Positions 39,434-51,291 of a DNA stretch of 64,000 nucleotides are shown one piece after another. Both the position numbers and the translations under genes were made by a program. The stretch is taken from NCBI GenBank assembly GCA_009761415.1, contig QUOL01000003.1:620001-684000 (forward strand), in the 5' to 3' direction. Source of the DNA: Sarcomyxa edulis. Taxonomy: Eukaryota; Basidiomycota; Agaricomycetes; Agaricales; Mycenaceae. The notes below the pieces were generated by a model. That model did no database searches. It saw only the letters and a list, made by a program, of their open reading frames with translations, and was not told the DNA's origin. The first letter of the stretch is position 1. Each line of letters begins with the position of its first letter.

Positions 39434-41838
39434 ATGTCAACCGCAAAATCGAAATCCGCACTTCCGCGCAGATTTTCACAAGTTTATGTCGAAATCCCAC
39501 CATCTCCGCTTCACAGAGCTCGACGCCTGTCGAACGCGCATACACTCAAAGAAAACGTCATATTCAACCCCTCGCAGACTACACCACTCAAACGCAAGCA
39601 GCCTGGCGGGGAAGTCACTACTAGCACGACCGCGACGAAGGTCAAGAAACAGAAATTAGATCTAACCAAGACCACGGACCAGTCTGAAGACTATCCAAAC
39701 GGCCACGCGTTTTGTCACCAGTGTAGCAGGAAGCAAGATGTTGCAGGTCAGAAACAGTGCCCTGAATCTCGGGAAGTCTTCTGACTACTCCCTTTACCTC
39801 ATGTAGAAGTTGTGTTATGTACATTCGCTCGTGGCCCTTCAGGGAAATCGTGCCCTTCAAAATATTGCAAGGCTTGTCTCAAGAATCGCTATGGAGAGGA
39901 CGCCGTGGCCATTAAAGCCCAGAAGGAGTTCAAGTACGATCTTTGCTTCCACAATAGAAATGTAGGAGGCTCATATATGCGCAGGTGTCCTCGGTGTCGC
40001 GATATATGCAATTGCTGGAAATGTCGGAAAGCCAAAGGTTTAGCACCAACTGGGTGAGTCATTCATACTCTGATGTGTATGAGTATACTCACAATGATAC
40101 CTGGTAGGAACCTTCACTTCATAGCGCGCCAGACAGGTGTAGCATCCGCTGCACAAGTCCTTCTAAACAACCCGACCGTCGCCGTCGTGTTAGGCGGCCT
40201 GAAAGCCACCAACGCTACTGCCATTGCCACTGCCACGACTAAAACGAAACGAGTCCCCGCTATCAATGTCAATTCTGTCCACACAAAGAAACCAAGGGCA
40301 AAACCGAACCAGAAGCCCGAACCCCTTCCCATCGTACACTGGTCCCTTGTACCCCGCACCCGCCACCTGACCTTAAAGGAAGTCGAGGACCGCGTTCAGA
40401 TCCGCGAGTTTATGATGAGATTCTGTGGAATCACGGGTTTCACCACGCGTTCGAGGCATATATTGAATGAACTCGAGAAGATTGCTGGTGCAAAGACGAC
40501 GCGAAACGATAACGAGTGGGTGAGTGAATCGTGTCTGAAGGCAATTGTGATCGCGTTATTGGGGTTGCTCTCAGATGGTGATGGGGATAAAGAACATAGA
40601 AAGGTGATGCATACTGAACGACTGCTTTGCTATTGCCTCACTGACTTGTTCCGTCGACTTACAGATGCTCAAAGTAGCCATCAGCGATATTCAGCGTGGA
40701 AGTGCCGCTCTCACCAAGATGTGGGGCGTGCTCTCTGCATTGAGAAATGCATTCTGCGATTCAAAATCCAATTCCACTAGACGCAAGGACTCTAATAGCG
40801 AGAACGACTCCGACGAAGAAGATAATTCCACTACCAACCCGACTCTGACGTTCCCCGATCCCTTACCTCCTACAACGACCGATATCACTGTACATTACAC
40901 ACGCAGTACTCGCACAAGCACCGATTCGACTTTTGCTAATTCCACCTCGAAAGTATCTGTTATTTCAACGGCGCAGATGGTCCCTGTCGTCGTTGGTTTG
41001 ATCGACGATGTATTACGGTATGAACATTCGGGAAAAGTGAGAGAAGAAATTGAAAGAGGTATGGGAGAGGCGAAAAACTGGAGAAAGTTGGCAAGGGAGA
41101 AAGAGGCTTTGTTGAAGGGGAAGCAGAAAGATGAGAAGGAGAAGGAAAAGGAAAAGGAAAACGCGAACACGGTTTGTGGCCCCGGATCGTCTTGCATTAG
41201 CTTATTCTGATATCCTCATTTTATAGCAGAAACACGAACAGGAACACGATGAGAACCTATCCGATAAACGCGCCGTGGAGACTGCTCTCAGAATCCTTAC
41301 TACCGGGTGCTCTCCACGATTTGATGGACGTCTAGGAAGGGATAAAGATGGAAGGACATACTTTGTCTTGTCTCCTGGTTTCGCTGAGAGAGCGCATGCA
41401 GAAGGTGTCCTCGACGAATCTAGGAAAGGGAAGGGGCAGAATGGCATGGCAGACGACCAGAGGCATAAAATGAAGAAGTGGTCTTGGTTTGTCGGTGTCT
41501 ATGGGAAAAGGCCCGAGGAAGGGGTGCTTGAGGGTGATGAGGATGACAGTGATGATGAGGATGAAGATGAGGAAGACGAAGAGGAGCCAGAGAAATGGTG
41601 GGGATTCCACGATCCTGGAGAGATACGGAAACTAGCCGAGTGGGTTGATCTCAAGTCTGGTCTCGACTCTGTGGAGTCCTTTGAAGGGAAGGTGGCGAGA
41701 AAGGCTTCGAGCAGTGACAAGGATATTTGCAAGCTGAACCCGGAAACGCCTGACGAGGAAGTGAAAGGCCTTGTAGCCGGGTTGAGAGAGTATGCAAATG
41801 TGCTGGACTGGAGGATCAGACACGTTCAGGTGGAATAG
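39434..41838 (+). CDS. CDCA7-type (4CXXC R1) zinc-finger protein with DDT/WHIM-like region
   Basis: Five exons (39434-39746, 39807-40053, 40108-40603, 40665-41171, 41227-41838) give 724 residues. The cysteine-rich module starts at FCHQCSRKQDV (about residue 95) and continues through LCTFARG, KYCKACLKNRYG, DLCFHNRN, YMRRCPRCRDICNCWKCRK, the pattern of the CDCA7 zf-4CXXC_R1 domain. In animals CDCA7 guides the HELLS remodeler to hemimethylated DNA. After it, residues about 270-370 (LTLKEVEDRVQIREFMMRFCG ... WVSESCLKAIVIALLGLL) look like a DDT/WHIM-type helical module, and the far C-terminus (RDKDGRTYFVLSP ... WSWFVGVYG ... WWGFHDPGEIRKLAEW) resembles the WHIM2/3 part of ISWI-associated proteins. 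A Lys/Glu coiled coil and an acidic run separate them. A chromatin role is inferred. Confidence 0.88.
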
Positions 41839-42121
41839 TATTCTTATCGTTCCGTTCATTCCCTTTTTATTGTAGGTTCATCGTGATTCGTCATGCACTA
41901 GAGACTCTTATACCTTCCCATGGGCATTCCTCCCTTATTCCGTCGTCATCATGAATAGTTATGTATTGTTCACTACGTCTGACTTACTGCTTGGTCTTTA
42001 GAGTACTAGCGCGGTTCCATTATGCATTGTACACTATACATATGTTACTAAAAGTACAGAAACTTTTGTATTCTTCCTTCCATATTCGACTGCCCATCCG
42101 ATCCGAATCAACTTGTAATTA

Positions 42122-44525
42122 TTACAGACTCTCCAAAATCACTTTGACACCCCAAGCACCAGGATCGGCGACCTGCTCCTCCCTCAGCCTATCGCCTTCA
42201 ACGTACGCGCTCCTACCAGCCTTAGCTTCGATGTTCTTCGTATGTTCTGCAGCAGCGGCAGCGGCGCCCAAAGCCTGAGCGAAGCCACTCGAACTGTTGC
42301 TTTGAGCAAAAGCGAGGACAAAGGCAGCGAGAGGGTCGACGAGGGTACGTGAAGGGGGTCGGGCGCGGGTGTAAGTGTATAGTTTGGTCAGTGCGGATGT
42401 GAGAGCCAGAGCCCAGATTTGTGGGGTGACTACGGGGGAGTTTTGTCGGGAGGCTTGAAGGCCTTGGGATAGACCGGAGAAGAAGATGCTAAAACGATGT
42501 ATGAATAAGTATAATGGGGAGTGGGGTGAATTCGAGGAAAGGTACGAACGAGTATAGAGCTCCACTTGTGCCTCCCATGACTTCCTCAGCGACGGCGGCG
42601 ATGGTGTTGACGGCACCAATCACATCATTGCCGTTGATAGTCCCATCTTGGAGTTTCTTCAGAACACCTACGATAATGAGATACGGATCAGTTCGCAGTC
42701 TCTATAAGTAGATGACTAAATGACGAACCTTTAGCTCCAGCTTCAAGCGTGAGTCCACAATCACCATCTCCAGCAATGCTGTCCATTCTGGTGAGTTCAG
42801 GTTCCTCCTTGACGAGGGCCTTGCAAGCGTTTTCGATGCTGGCTGTGAATTGTTTAGGGTCGGCTGCCTTTAGGGGAGCGCCAACGACCGGTGCTGCAGC
42901 TGCTTTGGTAGCCTTGGCCTGGATCTTGGCGGTCAGAGGGGCGGGAACAGATCGAGAAGACCACTTCCATCCTTGCGCGCCAGTGGGCTCGTCGAGAAGG
43001 GAGAGAAGCGATGAGGCAGTAATGGGGCCGTTGGTGGGAAGGAGGAGAAGGGTGATAGAGAAACCGGGCATGTTGAGACTTGTCTGCGTTACGAGTGTTA
43101 AGACGGTCTGTGTAAGTGTACATTCGCAGGAACATGACGTACCATGAAGGTTCCAGCTAGGATACGGTCGATTATAAGTCCTTTGGCTTCCGCTGCCTTT
43201 CTTGCCTATGAAGGGATCGGTCAGTAAGCCTGAATAGCTACCGACGTTGATAGAGGCTTACTTCAGACACAAGTCCTCCAACTTCCAATTCACTAAGTCC
43301 ACCGAGGTTGTTTACGAGTAACACAACATGATCGCGGCCTTTGAAAGGCACAAACGACCGATCGGCATCTTTGGTGTCGATCAGCATGTTAACGAGATCC
43401 GGCATGAGTTTCGAGAGAGGAGGAACAGGGGAAACACGAGTGGTTCCACTCTCATTGTGGATACCCATGCCGATTTCAATCTCGTTGGTCCCGAGATGAG
43501 ATGCGGAGTCGGCTGTACCTGGAACCTAGGAAATACGAGGCTGATTAGTGATGTTCGACGAACAAACGAGGTGTAACGCGGAACGGAACGTACATGACAA
43601 TGTTCCAAACCAACCCCGATACTGACAAGGTTATCGGCAACGTATTGGGCGACCTTGTGGACGTCATCGAGGGATGCTCCATGGCGCGCAAGTGCACCAG
43701 CGATCTTGTAAACCAACACTGTGCCGGCGACACCTCTGAATGGAAAGTCATGTTAGTATAAGTGGTAGACGAAGCAAGATGAATGTGAAAGCACCTTCTG
43801 CCTACGATTGCTCCTTGCTTCCTTCCGACGGCTACATCATCGCCGACAATGACGAATCTCAGGCGGTCAGCGCGATCAGGGTGTAGCGCTGCATACTGTT
43901 CTTTTGCAAGACCGAAGTTCAAAACATCACCGGTGTAATTTCTAAACATATGTTAGTTTCGAGAAATATCTACAAGAACCAAGGTTCGCACTTTACAACG
44001 ATGATGGTTCTGATGATCCAAAGTCAGCAGATATAAAAGTAGATTGGATCAATTACTGACCCTTTCTCGTTATCGACAAGGTCGAGACCGCGTGTGACTT
44101 GACTGGCGTTGGGAGAAGCAAAGACGGATCCACAAACAGCAGCTGGGGTGGTCATATGAGTTCACTTGTCATCAAACATGGGAGAATTCGCGCACCGTTG
44201 AGGACACCGTCTCCTACAAATCCGGGATGAGCAGGCTCATGGCCAGAACCTCCACCGCAAAGGATGGCGACCTTAGATCGGTCAGGTTCAGTGATGTAGA
44301 TGACTAGCGAGCAGAGAGATAAGTAATGGCAATGAGACGATGTCAAGAAGACACTGACCTTTGTTGGCAACATCGAGAGAAAGAGCAGGGTTGATATCAC
44401 ACAATCCTTGTAACGAATCGGTTACAAGAGAAGCAGGAGTGTTCAGGAAATGTTTGCCTAAGGGATTAGGGGTAAACAATGGTTCGTCGTCGTGATGAAA
44501 GGGGTAACGTACTTTGGATGGACAT
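42122..44525 (-). CDS. DAK1: Dihydroxyacetone kinase
   Basis: Twelve exons on the minus strand (44525-44513, 44457-44359, 44303-44196, 44142-44061, 44009-43992, 43941-43795, 43735-43594, 43525-43262, 43205-43143, 43083-42729, 42667-42550, 42488-42122) give 591 residues. It phosphorylates dihydroxyacetone with ATP, detoxifying it and feeding glycerol carbon into glycolysis. The DhaK part has LCGGGSGHEPAHPGFVGDG, KNYTGDVLNFG and the covalent substrate histidine in GMGIHNESGT (His226). The DhaL nucleotide part begins with DSIAGDGDCGLTLEAGAKG and ends with GAAAAAAEHT, AKAGRSAYV and DPGA. Only MSIQ plus one base is coded by the first exon. The promoter carries a GGGG..CCCC array with CCCCT cores (separate entry). 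Confidence 0.95.
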
Positions 44526-46145
44526 GATGGTGGGGTGGTGGTGGTGGAACAAAAGATAGAGATGGTGTCGTTTTTTAAGGGAAACGACAAGGCTGGACCT
44601 TGCTGGGGAAAATAACCCCTATACAAGTCTCGCGGTCTCGAAGTAGATGCTCCAGGTGGGGAGCAACTATACCCCAAGAATCTGACTGGGGAACAACTAT
44701 ACCCCTCAATTTGCCCTGTTATCAATTATATTTTTGTCGGGGAATAGGAATTGCCTCCTATTTGCCCACACCTAGTCCCACTCTGTCCCACACAACACTC
44801 CGGACTCGGGTCCCCGCACGTATAATCAATCTTCCTCTCCTCAAAGACCGTCCTCGAGCTGAGGATAAATTGTTTCCGGTCAGTGGCACCAGTCTAGCAC
44901 GTACAGCAATTCCAATCAACTCACATCCGCAATGATTACTGATCTGTGGCATGTCCCAAGCATGTCCTGGCGCGGTACCTTGAGTAGATCCGGAAATTGC
45001 CCGGAAATAGTCATCCGTGTGACACGAATTCGGCGCCGGCCGGTCCTCAGGTCCGCCCTCATCACTCCGAGGTGACTCCGAGACTCCGGATCCATCTCAC
45101 AAGAAACTCCCATCATCAAGACCACTGCCGGCGCTGGGGCGACATTTCCACTTTGCTGTACAAGTTCCTTCGTCACGTCTGAGAGTTGTGGCTATAGTCT
45201 CATCCTGTCCAATGCTCTGAGTGATCCTTGCTGCCGGGCTCGCCGCCATACCAACAACGCCTACGCCAGAGCTCAAACAGAGCTTCAACCAGCGTATTTG
45301 CACTGTAGTCGTGTCGTTGACTTGTCGGTACATCTTGCGCAAATAAAGGTGCATGTTCACTGATGTGTACCACAGATCGACTCCTCATCAGCGACGTAGC
45401 GCTGAGAGCGAGTGAATCAACGAGTTTAGTATGAGACGATTTCACTTCACCTTCCTCCAGATCGCGAGATTATTCTCGGCCTTGATGCTTCTACCATCTC
45501 ATACCTACAGACACATCATTATTCTTCATCGGGAGCTTTGATGGCAGGCTATGTCTTTTGCGGTCGAATGTCTCAGTGTGTCTTGCCAAATCGCGCTGTC
45601 TATTGCATTCTGACCTTTGCCGCAGTCTTGAAACAAGCCTTCTAGTTCCAGAACTATTCTAGACCTGCTCTAGAGGTGAGACTGCATATTTAGCAGTCAG
45701 CACCATGACTTGACTATGTCGCCAATATTCGTGCCATCTCCGACCTAAGAGCCACATTTATCTGGATCCGAGATGCTCCCGAATTCTGCTCAGAAATTCA
45801 GCCGAGCGGGAGATTATGAACTGAGAGTTTTATCGAGATAGAGCAGCATCATCTCATCAAAGTTCACTTCTCAAGCAGTCCAAGTTCTGTTGTAACTTCC
45901 GAGTCTGCCTTGAACGTCTCAAAAATGACTCATTTGAGTGGCATTGACGGCAAATATTCGTCCAGATAGACATCAGCTCTCATTCTAATATACGACCATA
46001 ATCAAGCGATCTAAGCGTAATCTAAGCGAGGATATGGACCTCCTTGGACCCATATTTGTTCCTGAGTCCAATACCATCTCAAACTCGATCGCTCCTGACT
46101 CAACGCCAACGCTCATCAACTCCAAGCTTCATCTCTTTTCTCTAG
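44526..46145. other. Long divergent intergenic region
   Basis: 1.6 kb between the kinase (-) and the RING/TRAF gene (+). Apart from the GGGG/CCCC dyads near the kinase, I see no gene: open frames are short, mostly lack ATG starts, and have no splice pattern or family motif. It may hold long upstream control regions. Confidence 0.5.
44605..44706. promoter_or_regulatory. Three GGGG-N-CCCC dyads with STRE-like CCCCT cores
   Basis: GGGGAAAATAACCCC (44605-44619), GGGGAGCAACTATACCCC (44658-44675) and GGGGAACAACTATACCCC (44688-44705) lie 80-180 bp upstream of the dihydroxyacetone kinase start. Two are followed by T, creating CCCCT, the core of yeast stress-response elements. In yeast, glycerol and dihydroxyacetone genes respond to osmotic stress; use in this fungus is inferred. 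Confidence 0.45.
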
Positions 46146-47987
46146 ATGGCACAATACAACTACGTGGATAACCCAAACTCAAACCTGGTTTGTTAAATCG
46201 TCGTCATGAAATAGCACCGTACATCTGACAGTAACAGTACAGATATGTTGCATATGTCGGTACGCAAGCGCAAACGTGGAAAGTGATTTCGTCTTCGCTC
46301 ATGCATTGAATCCCAAAGCATGCCGTTTTCCGACCCTGTAACGACTCGTACATGCTCACATACATTTTGTCGCGAATGTATAGTTCGAGCTATAGATCAT
46401 TCACCGCATTGCCCCGTCGATAGATCGCCATTGGCTCTACCCGACTTGACGCCAGCCAACCAAATCGTCAGATCTGTGAGTCTCAGCTCTATCTTGTGCA
46501 AAGCATGCCTCTAACAATCTAAGCAGCTGGTAGACGAATTGCTAGTGGAATGTACTCACCGCCCCGCAGGATGCACATATACGTGCCAGAGACAACTCTT
46601 GGCGTCGCATCTGAAAGACGCATGTCAGTACGCCCAAGTCGACTGTACAGAGGACGAGTGTGGACAAGTTCTGTTGCGTAAAGACGTTGGGAAGCATGCT
46701 CACAATTGTGTGCACCGTCTGGTCAAGTGTGATGGTTGTGCAGCTGATGTCAAGTATGTCGAATTGGAGGTGCGTCACGATCGTTATGGCATCTGCTTAC
46801 CCTCTTACTTACGTCGAATCTCGGTAGTCCCATCTCGCGAACTGTCCAGCTAAAGCCATCATATGTTCCTTCTGTTCATCTTCATTCCCTCGTTCTGAGT
46901 TAAAGTCTCACAACGAGACGTGTTCTGATTTCGTTGTCCCCTGTCTACACACTTCCAATGGATGCCCATGGAAGGGTCCCCGCCACACTCTCCCCTCACA
47001 CATCCCATCATCCTGCCCTTACGAAGCTATCAAAGGGTTCTTTTTGATAAACGACTCCCGGATAGCGAACCTTACGGAAGAAAATCTGGCGTTGAGGTGC
47101 AAGGTGGAAATACTGGAAGGGATGATCAACGACATGAAGCGTCAACTCAGGGGTGTGACAACATCGTTGGGACCTTGGTACAGGCCCGATGGTACGAATG
47201 TTAACCCACAGCCTCGACAGCAGGCATCATCCTCTTCTGTAAGCCACTCCGACTTATCTTACCCTACGCCTCGGCGATATAGCTTTGGTCCGGAATCATA
47301 TCTCAATCATCCACATCCCTACTCTGCATCATACGAACCATATTCCTCGCCTCCACTTCCACAGCCGCCAACATCTGCTCGCAGTGGTTCGTCGACACCC
47401 AATTCCCCCGACCTTTTGGCGCCTTACTTCCCTCCTGAGGCTGTGGACACATACGGACCGCACTCTTTGCAAAATTACACGCACAATCCACAATACCAAG
47501 ATTACGGAGCGCCTTTCCCGCAAATACCTCAATCGATTCCTTCCGCAGCCCTAGACATGAATATCAGTGCTTCTTTGGAAAGCACTATACACTCCCTGTA
47601 TAATTCCATCATCTCCCTTTCAACGTCTCTCGATTCTCTAGCCAGACGAAATGACGTTGCGTTGGGTAACGTTACAGAAACACTGAGGCTAGGTAATGAA
47701 ACGCTGAGGCTGAATGAGGAGGTCATGGGACTGAGAGCGGGTGTGCAGGGGCTCAGGATGCAGGTTTGTCTCTTATCCCTCATCTTCCCCCGTTCCAATC
47801 GTTAATTATTTCTTCTCCGTTATAGGTACATGCAATAATGATGGACCGTGTCTCGCAAGGGAGGCCTGCAGATGGTCCCTCTTCTGGGACGGATACTATG
47901 AATATGAATATGTGGCCACCACCTCAAGGCCCGGGTCGGTTTTATCCGCCAGGTCCTCCAGTCGTTGTTCATCCCACCAAGCTTTGA
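46146..47987 (+). CDS. RING and TRAF-type zinc-finger protein
   Basis: Six exons (46146-46191, 46238-46259, 46319-46475, 46527-46769, 46906-47763, 47826-47987) give 495 residues. Residues about 18-62 form a C3HC4-like RING (CCICRMPFSDPVTTRTCSH, then FCRECIV and CPVDRSPL), with the last cysteine replaced by Asp as often in TRAF-type RINGs. TRAF-type zinc fingers follow (CTHRPAGCTYTCQRQLLASH, CQYAQVDC, HAHNCVHRLVKC, CLHTSNGCPWKG). Then comes a coiled coil (IANLTEENLALRCKVEILEG), a Ser/Pro/Tyr-rich disordered part, and another coiled coil near the end. The plan suggests an E3 ubiquitin ligase or scaffold. Exon 1 ends at GTT T with donor GTTAAA; a GTTTGT donor four bases earlier would break the frame. 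Targets unknown. Confidence 0.86.
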
Positions 47988-48544
47988 TCAACTAGGTGCG
48001 AAAGAGAACTTTGTATAGATATTTCAGTGCAGTCATATCTAATTATATCGTGTAGGAAACAGTCTCCGTTGCCTGCTTCGAGGGGATATCAGAATTGTAT
48101 CAGAACGGAGGGGCTTGGACCAATGCGTCAAAATCCGATTTCCGAATGTCCTTCCGATGAACTCGCAATAACTTAACTCTCGTGCATCTGGACCCCGGAG
48201 TGCTCGACATAAACCTATACTTGCGGCTTGTTCCCCCCGAGCTACTCTATATGTTCCTCTTACTTGCGACAATGTACCCTGGATACTATACTTGTATGAA
48301 CTGCACGGCCTCGAAGCTGTTCCTCAGCACGGTCGTCCTTGATACCACCGATGCTTTACTCCACTGGCGCAGCAGCTTGTATCAGTATAAAGTGCTACCC
48401 TTAGACTATTGAATCTCTCGCTCTGGTTAGCCCTCCCATCCTCACCAATAACTTTTGTCGTTGTTGTACAACTTCAAACTTGCTTCAGACACAAGCTCGT
48501 ATTCATTCTTGACTCAATTTGACGACTTACGATAAGACACGACT
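47988..48544. other. Intergenic region
   Basis: 557 bp between two plus-strand genes. A short open frame at 48182-48412 lacks an acceptable start context and family signs. Nothing else recognised. Confidence 0.45.
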
Positions 48545-49518
48545 ATGCTTAGCTTCAAGGTATCTTGTATCCTCTCTCTTGCTCTGGTCGCTAGCGTCCA
48601 CGCGCTCCCGGCTCCTGATTTTGCTGGTATGTCGCCTATCCCAAATGAGATGTCGGGCTGATCATTGCCTCTGTCCTCAGAGGGACCTGTGTTCTCATCT
48701 ATCTTGGACTCATTGGGCCCTGAGAGTGATCCTAACCTATCTTCGACTCTAACCACTGCAACCACACCTACTGCAGGCCTTGGCATCGTGACCTTGAACC
48801 CCGGATCCACGAGCACTTCTTCGTGTAAGTCCATTCTTCCTCATTACATCTTTCGATGCCCTTTGTAACTTTGGGTTTTTGTTATTGGTTCTCCAGCCGT
48901 AACCGTTACAGGAACGACAACGACAAGCGACAGTGGAACCACACCTACCTCGCTGGGAGCTCTTCCATATGGTACACCTATCAGTATACCTCTGCTGGGT
49001 AACATTACCTTGCCCACCGGAGGCACGTCTCTGTCAACATCCACCTCTACATGTAAGCAATGTAAACCACCTCCTCTCTATTAACCAGCTAACATCTGCT
49101 GAATCAATATAGCGCTCACTAGTTCAGGTGTATCCTCCAACTCTGCTTCAACTAGTGTCTCCACGACTACAAGCGCGTCGTCGAGCACTTCTACGTCGAG
49201 TCCGAGCAGCACCACCTCGACTTCGACAACTAGTAGTAGCACTACTACATCAACCCCAAGCTCGTCTGATTCCAGCACGACTACGTCAAGCCCGAGCTCG
49301 TCTAGTACCAGTTCAACTACCTCGACGACCTCGACCTCGACATCCACTACTACGTAAGTCTTAACCTTTGATCAGTATAGCTCCCGCTCACCCTATCCTT
49401 CAGCTCGAACGCATCCATTGCTAGAGCACAGCCATTCTGTTTCCTATCTACTACAGGGATAGTCAGCATGACGAGTGTACTATCGGGGGTACTTTTTGGG
49501 GCGTTGCATCTGATCTAG
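48545..49518 (+). CDS. Ser/Thr-rich secreted protein, probably GPI-anchored
   Basis: Five exons (48545-48626, 48681-48824, 48897-49052, 49113-49353, 49404-49518) give 245 residues. A clear signal peptide (VSCILSLALVASVHA) is followed by a propeptide-like ALPAPDF. The body is dominated by Ser and Thr, with runs such as SSTSTSSPSSTTSTSTTSSS encoded by repeated TCG/ACT/AGC codons, heavily O-glycosylated if expressed. The C-terminus is hydrophobic (IVSMTSVLSGVLFGALHLI) with no charged tail, fitting a GPI signal. No catalytic motif is present. It is probably a wall or surface mannoprotein-like protein; the low-complexity region means only the ends are informative. All introns are canonical GT-AG. 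Confidence 0.82.
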
Positions 49519-49884
49519 ATAATGAGTACGTTTACGGCAGCGCTGTAGGATTGGTAGGATATATGAGAATTACGGAAGGGTTACGACCGTAGTCCACATA
49601 CAGCTATCTTCAGTGGTTATCTGACTATCAGGCAGATTGAAAAAACCGAAATGGCGCCAATAGCGCCATAAAGCTTCTGAGAGATCTGGCAATCTTATTT
49701 TGGGACGAAGATATATCCGAAGAATGCAAATGTTTCTTCTACAGGAAGAAGATTGTGTTTCTGGCTAGTTCTTGTACATGCACGGCACCTTGAATAAATA
49801 CTGGAATAAATTGAGATCATAATCAGCCTTGTATTCCAGAGGCACGGGAGAAACTCAAGAGAAACGGACCTCAGTCAACGCTCA
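49519..49884. other. Convergent intergenic region
   Basis: 366 bp between two stops. AATAAA occurs twice near 49793-49810, compatible with polyadenylation. No gene. Confidence 0.5.
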
Positions 49885-51291
49885 TCAAGCTGAAAATAAC
49901 TCTCCACCAGCCTCTACAAGGCAATTATGCAGGACATCCCATTCCTCCGGAATGGCCGACAACATGACCTCCGTCCTCTGAGCTGCACTGTTCTTCGGCA
50001 GTACGATCATCGTCCCGGAATGATTCGTCTTTGCGCAAGTGCGTGCGCATTCGGGAGAGCCCAGCACCCCGAATCGATAGCTATACGTCTTCATCGACTC
50101 CCAACTAGAAAGAGCCATCCTCCTTCCACCCGGGAAGGTCGGAAAGATGTCTCGTTTGTCGGGAACGGATTCGAAGAAGGATAGAGTGGAGATGACCTGG
50201 CCTTCAACGCGGGCAGCGTTGATCGAGGTTCGGATAGCCAAGGCAATGGAACCAATGTTGGCAGGATCGAATTCTGCATGGAAAGCAGAGACAGTTTGAC
50301 CAGTGATCGCACCCATCACAATGTTACCGAACCATTCGTCGGGAAGGGGTACGTTGGATCGAGAATTGACTGCTAGGGCGATGGCAGTGACCTCTGTGTC
50401 TTTCAACGCACCCGTGTGCAAACCAGTCCTCACACGACTACGCCAGAGCAAGGCCGCTAGGCAATCATTCGTGGATATCCAGCCGGAGGGGATTGAAGCG
50501 GCTGCTGCTGCCTTGAGTTGAGCTAATTTTAGGGCGGAGAAAGAGTAGATACGGGTCTCGTAATCGTTCGGATTGGGTGGTACCATTTTGGCCATGACTT
50601 CCTTATGCGGGAGGATGGTGAACTCGGGATGGGGGCGAGGTTCGATGTTATATGGGGGAAGTAGAGCTGATTTGTCCAATATACTCTCTGGTACGTTCGT
50701 CTCGACCCCAGAGATGTTTTCGCTGAGATATTTGATGAGAGTATCGAAAGCAGGTCCGTCCGCTAATACGTGATGTAGACACGGTACTAAGACTACCCCT
50801 CCGCGAATGAAGGTCACCTGGATGGCGAACACTTCAGAATCGCCCTGGACCCAGAGCCCCTGAACGGGAGAGAAAACGTTGACGTCGAACTTCGAAGTCG
50901 GGAAATCAGCGGAACGAAGGTCATCGTACGATTCGGAGAATTCGCTTGGATCTGTCAAGATACGCTCGACAAATCGGACACCGATGTCTGATTCTGTGGT
51001 TGGGACGAACAGATTCAGAGTCCCAGTCAAAGGATCGACATGGACCCTCGTGTTCAGATGCGGAAACTGGGCCAAAGTTTTTACGACACCCTTTTTCAAG
51101 GACTCGACGACTTCGGAGATGGCGGATGGATTGTCGGACTCTTTGAATGGGAAGAGGATCGCAAGATTGACGAACACGCGTGGTATGATATACTCGAGAG
51201 CCGTGATGGGGTACGTTCTCGCGGTAACGTCGTCCCAGTTGGCGGGTTTGAGGCGTATGGTGGTTGAAGGAGCCATAAGGAGTCGCACCAT
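49885..51291 (-). CDS. HXXXD-type (BAHD/trichothecene-type) acyltransferase
   Basis: A single exon without introns, 468 residues from the ATG at 51291. Upstream in-frame codons lack an ATG; a second ATG (MAPSTTI) at 51276 could also be the start. The catalytic HHVLADG motif (CLHHVLADGPAF) lies in the first half; it takes a proton from the acceptor hydroxyl or amine during transfer from acyl-CoA. The usual structural DFGWG motif is altered to YRFGVLGSPE near residue 415. Members acylate secondary metabolites, alcohols or amines; the substrate is unknown. Lack of introns contrasts with nearly every other gene in the window and could point to retrotransposition or transfer, although intronless acyltransferases are common. 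It is divergent from the dioxygenase gene. Confidence 0.87.
   Translation of the reverse strand: MVRLLMAPSTTIRLKPANWDDVTARTYPITALEYIIPRVFVNLAILFPFKESDNPSAISEVVESLKKGVVKTLAQFPHLNTRVHVDPLTGTLNLFVPTTESDIGVRFVERILTDPSEFSESYDDLRSADFPTSKFDVNVFSPVQGLWVQGDSEVFAIQVTFIRGGVVLVPCLHHVLADGPAFDTLIKYLSENISGVETNVPESILDKSALLPPYNIEPRPHPEFTILPHKEVMAKMVPPNPNDYETRIYSFSALKLAQLKAAAAASIPSGWISTNDCLAALLWRSRVRTGLHTGALKDTEVTAIALAVNSRSNVPLPDEWFGNIVMGAITGQTVSAFHAEFDPANIGSIALAIRTSINAARVEGQVISTLSFFESVPDKRDIFPTFPGGRRMALSSWESMKTYSYRFGVLGSPECARTCAKTNHSGTMIVLPKNSAAQRTEVMLSAIPEEWDVLHNCLVEAGGELFSA

Noticed and set aside
44750..46140. Several 60-110 codon frames on both strands
   Set aside because: Most start at GTG or TTG and none has consistent splice sites or recognisable protein patterns.
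49081..49347. Minus-strand acidic repeat frame (VEVVEVVELVLDEL)
   Set aside because: Complement of the Ser/Thr-rich repeats of the surface protein; no independent support.
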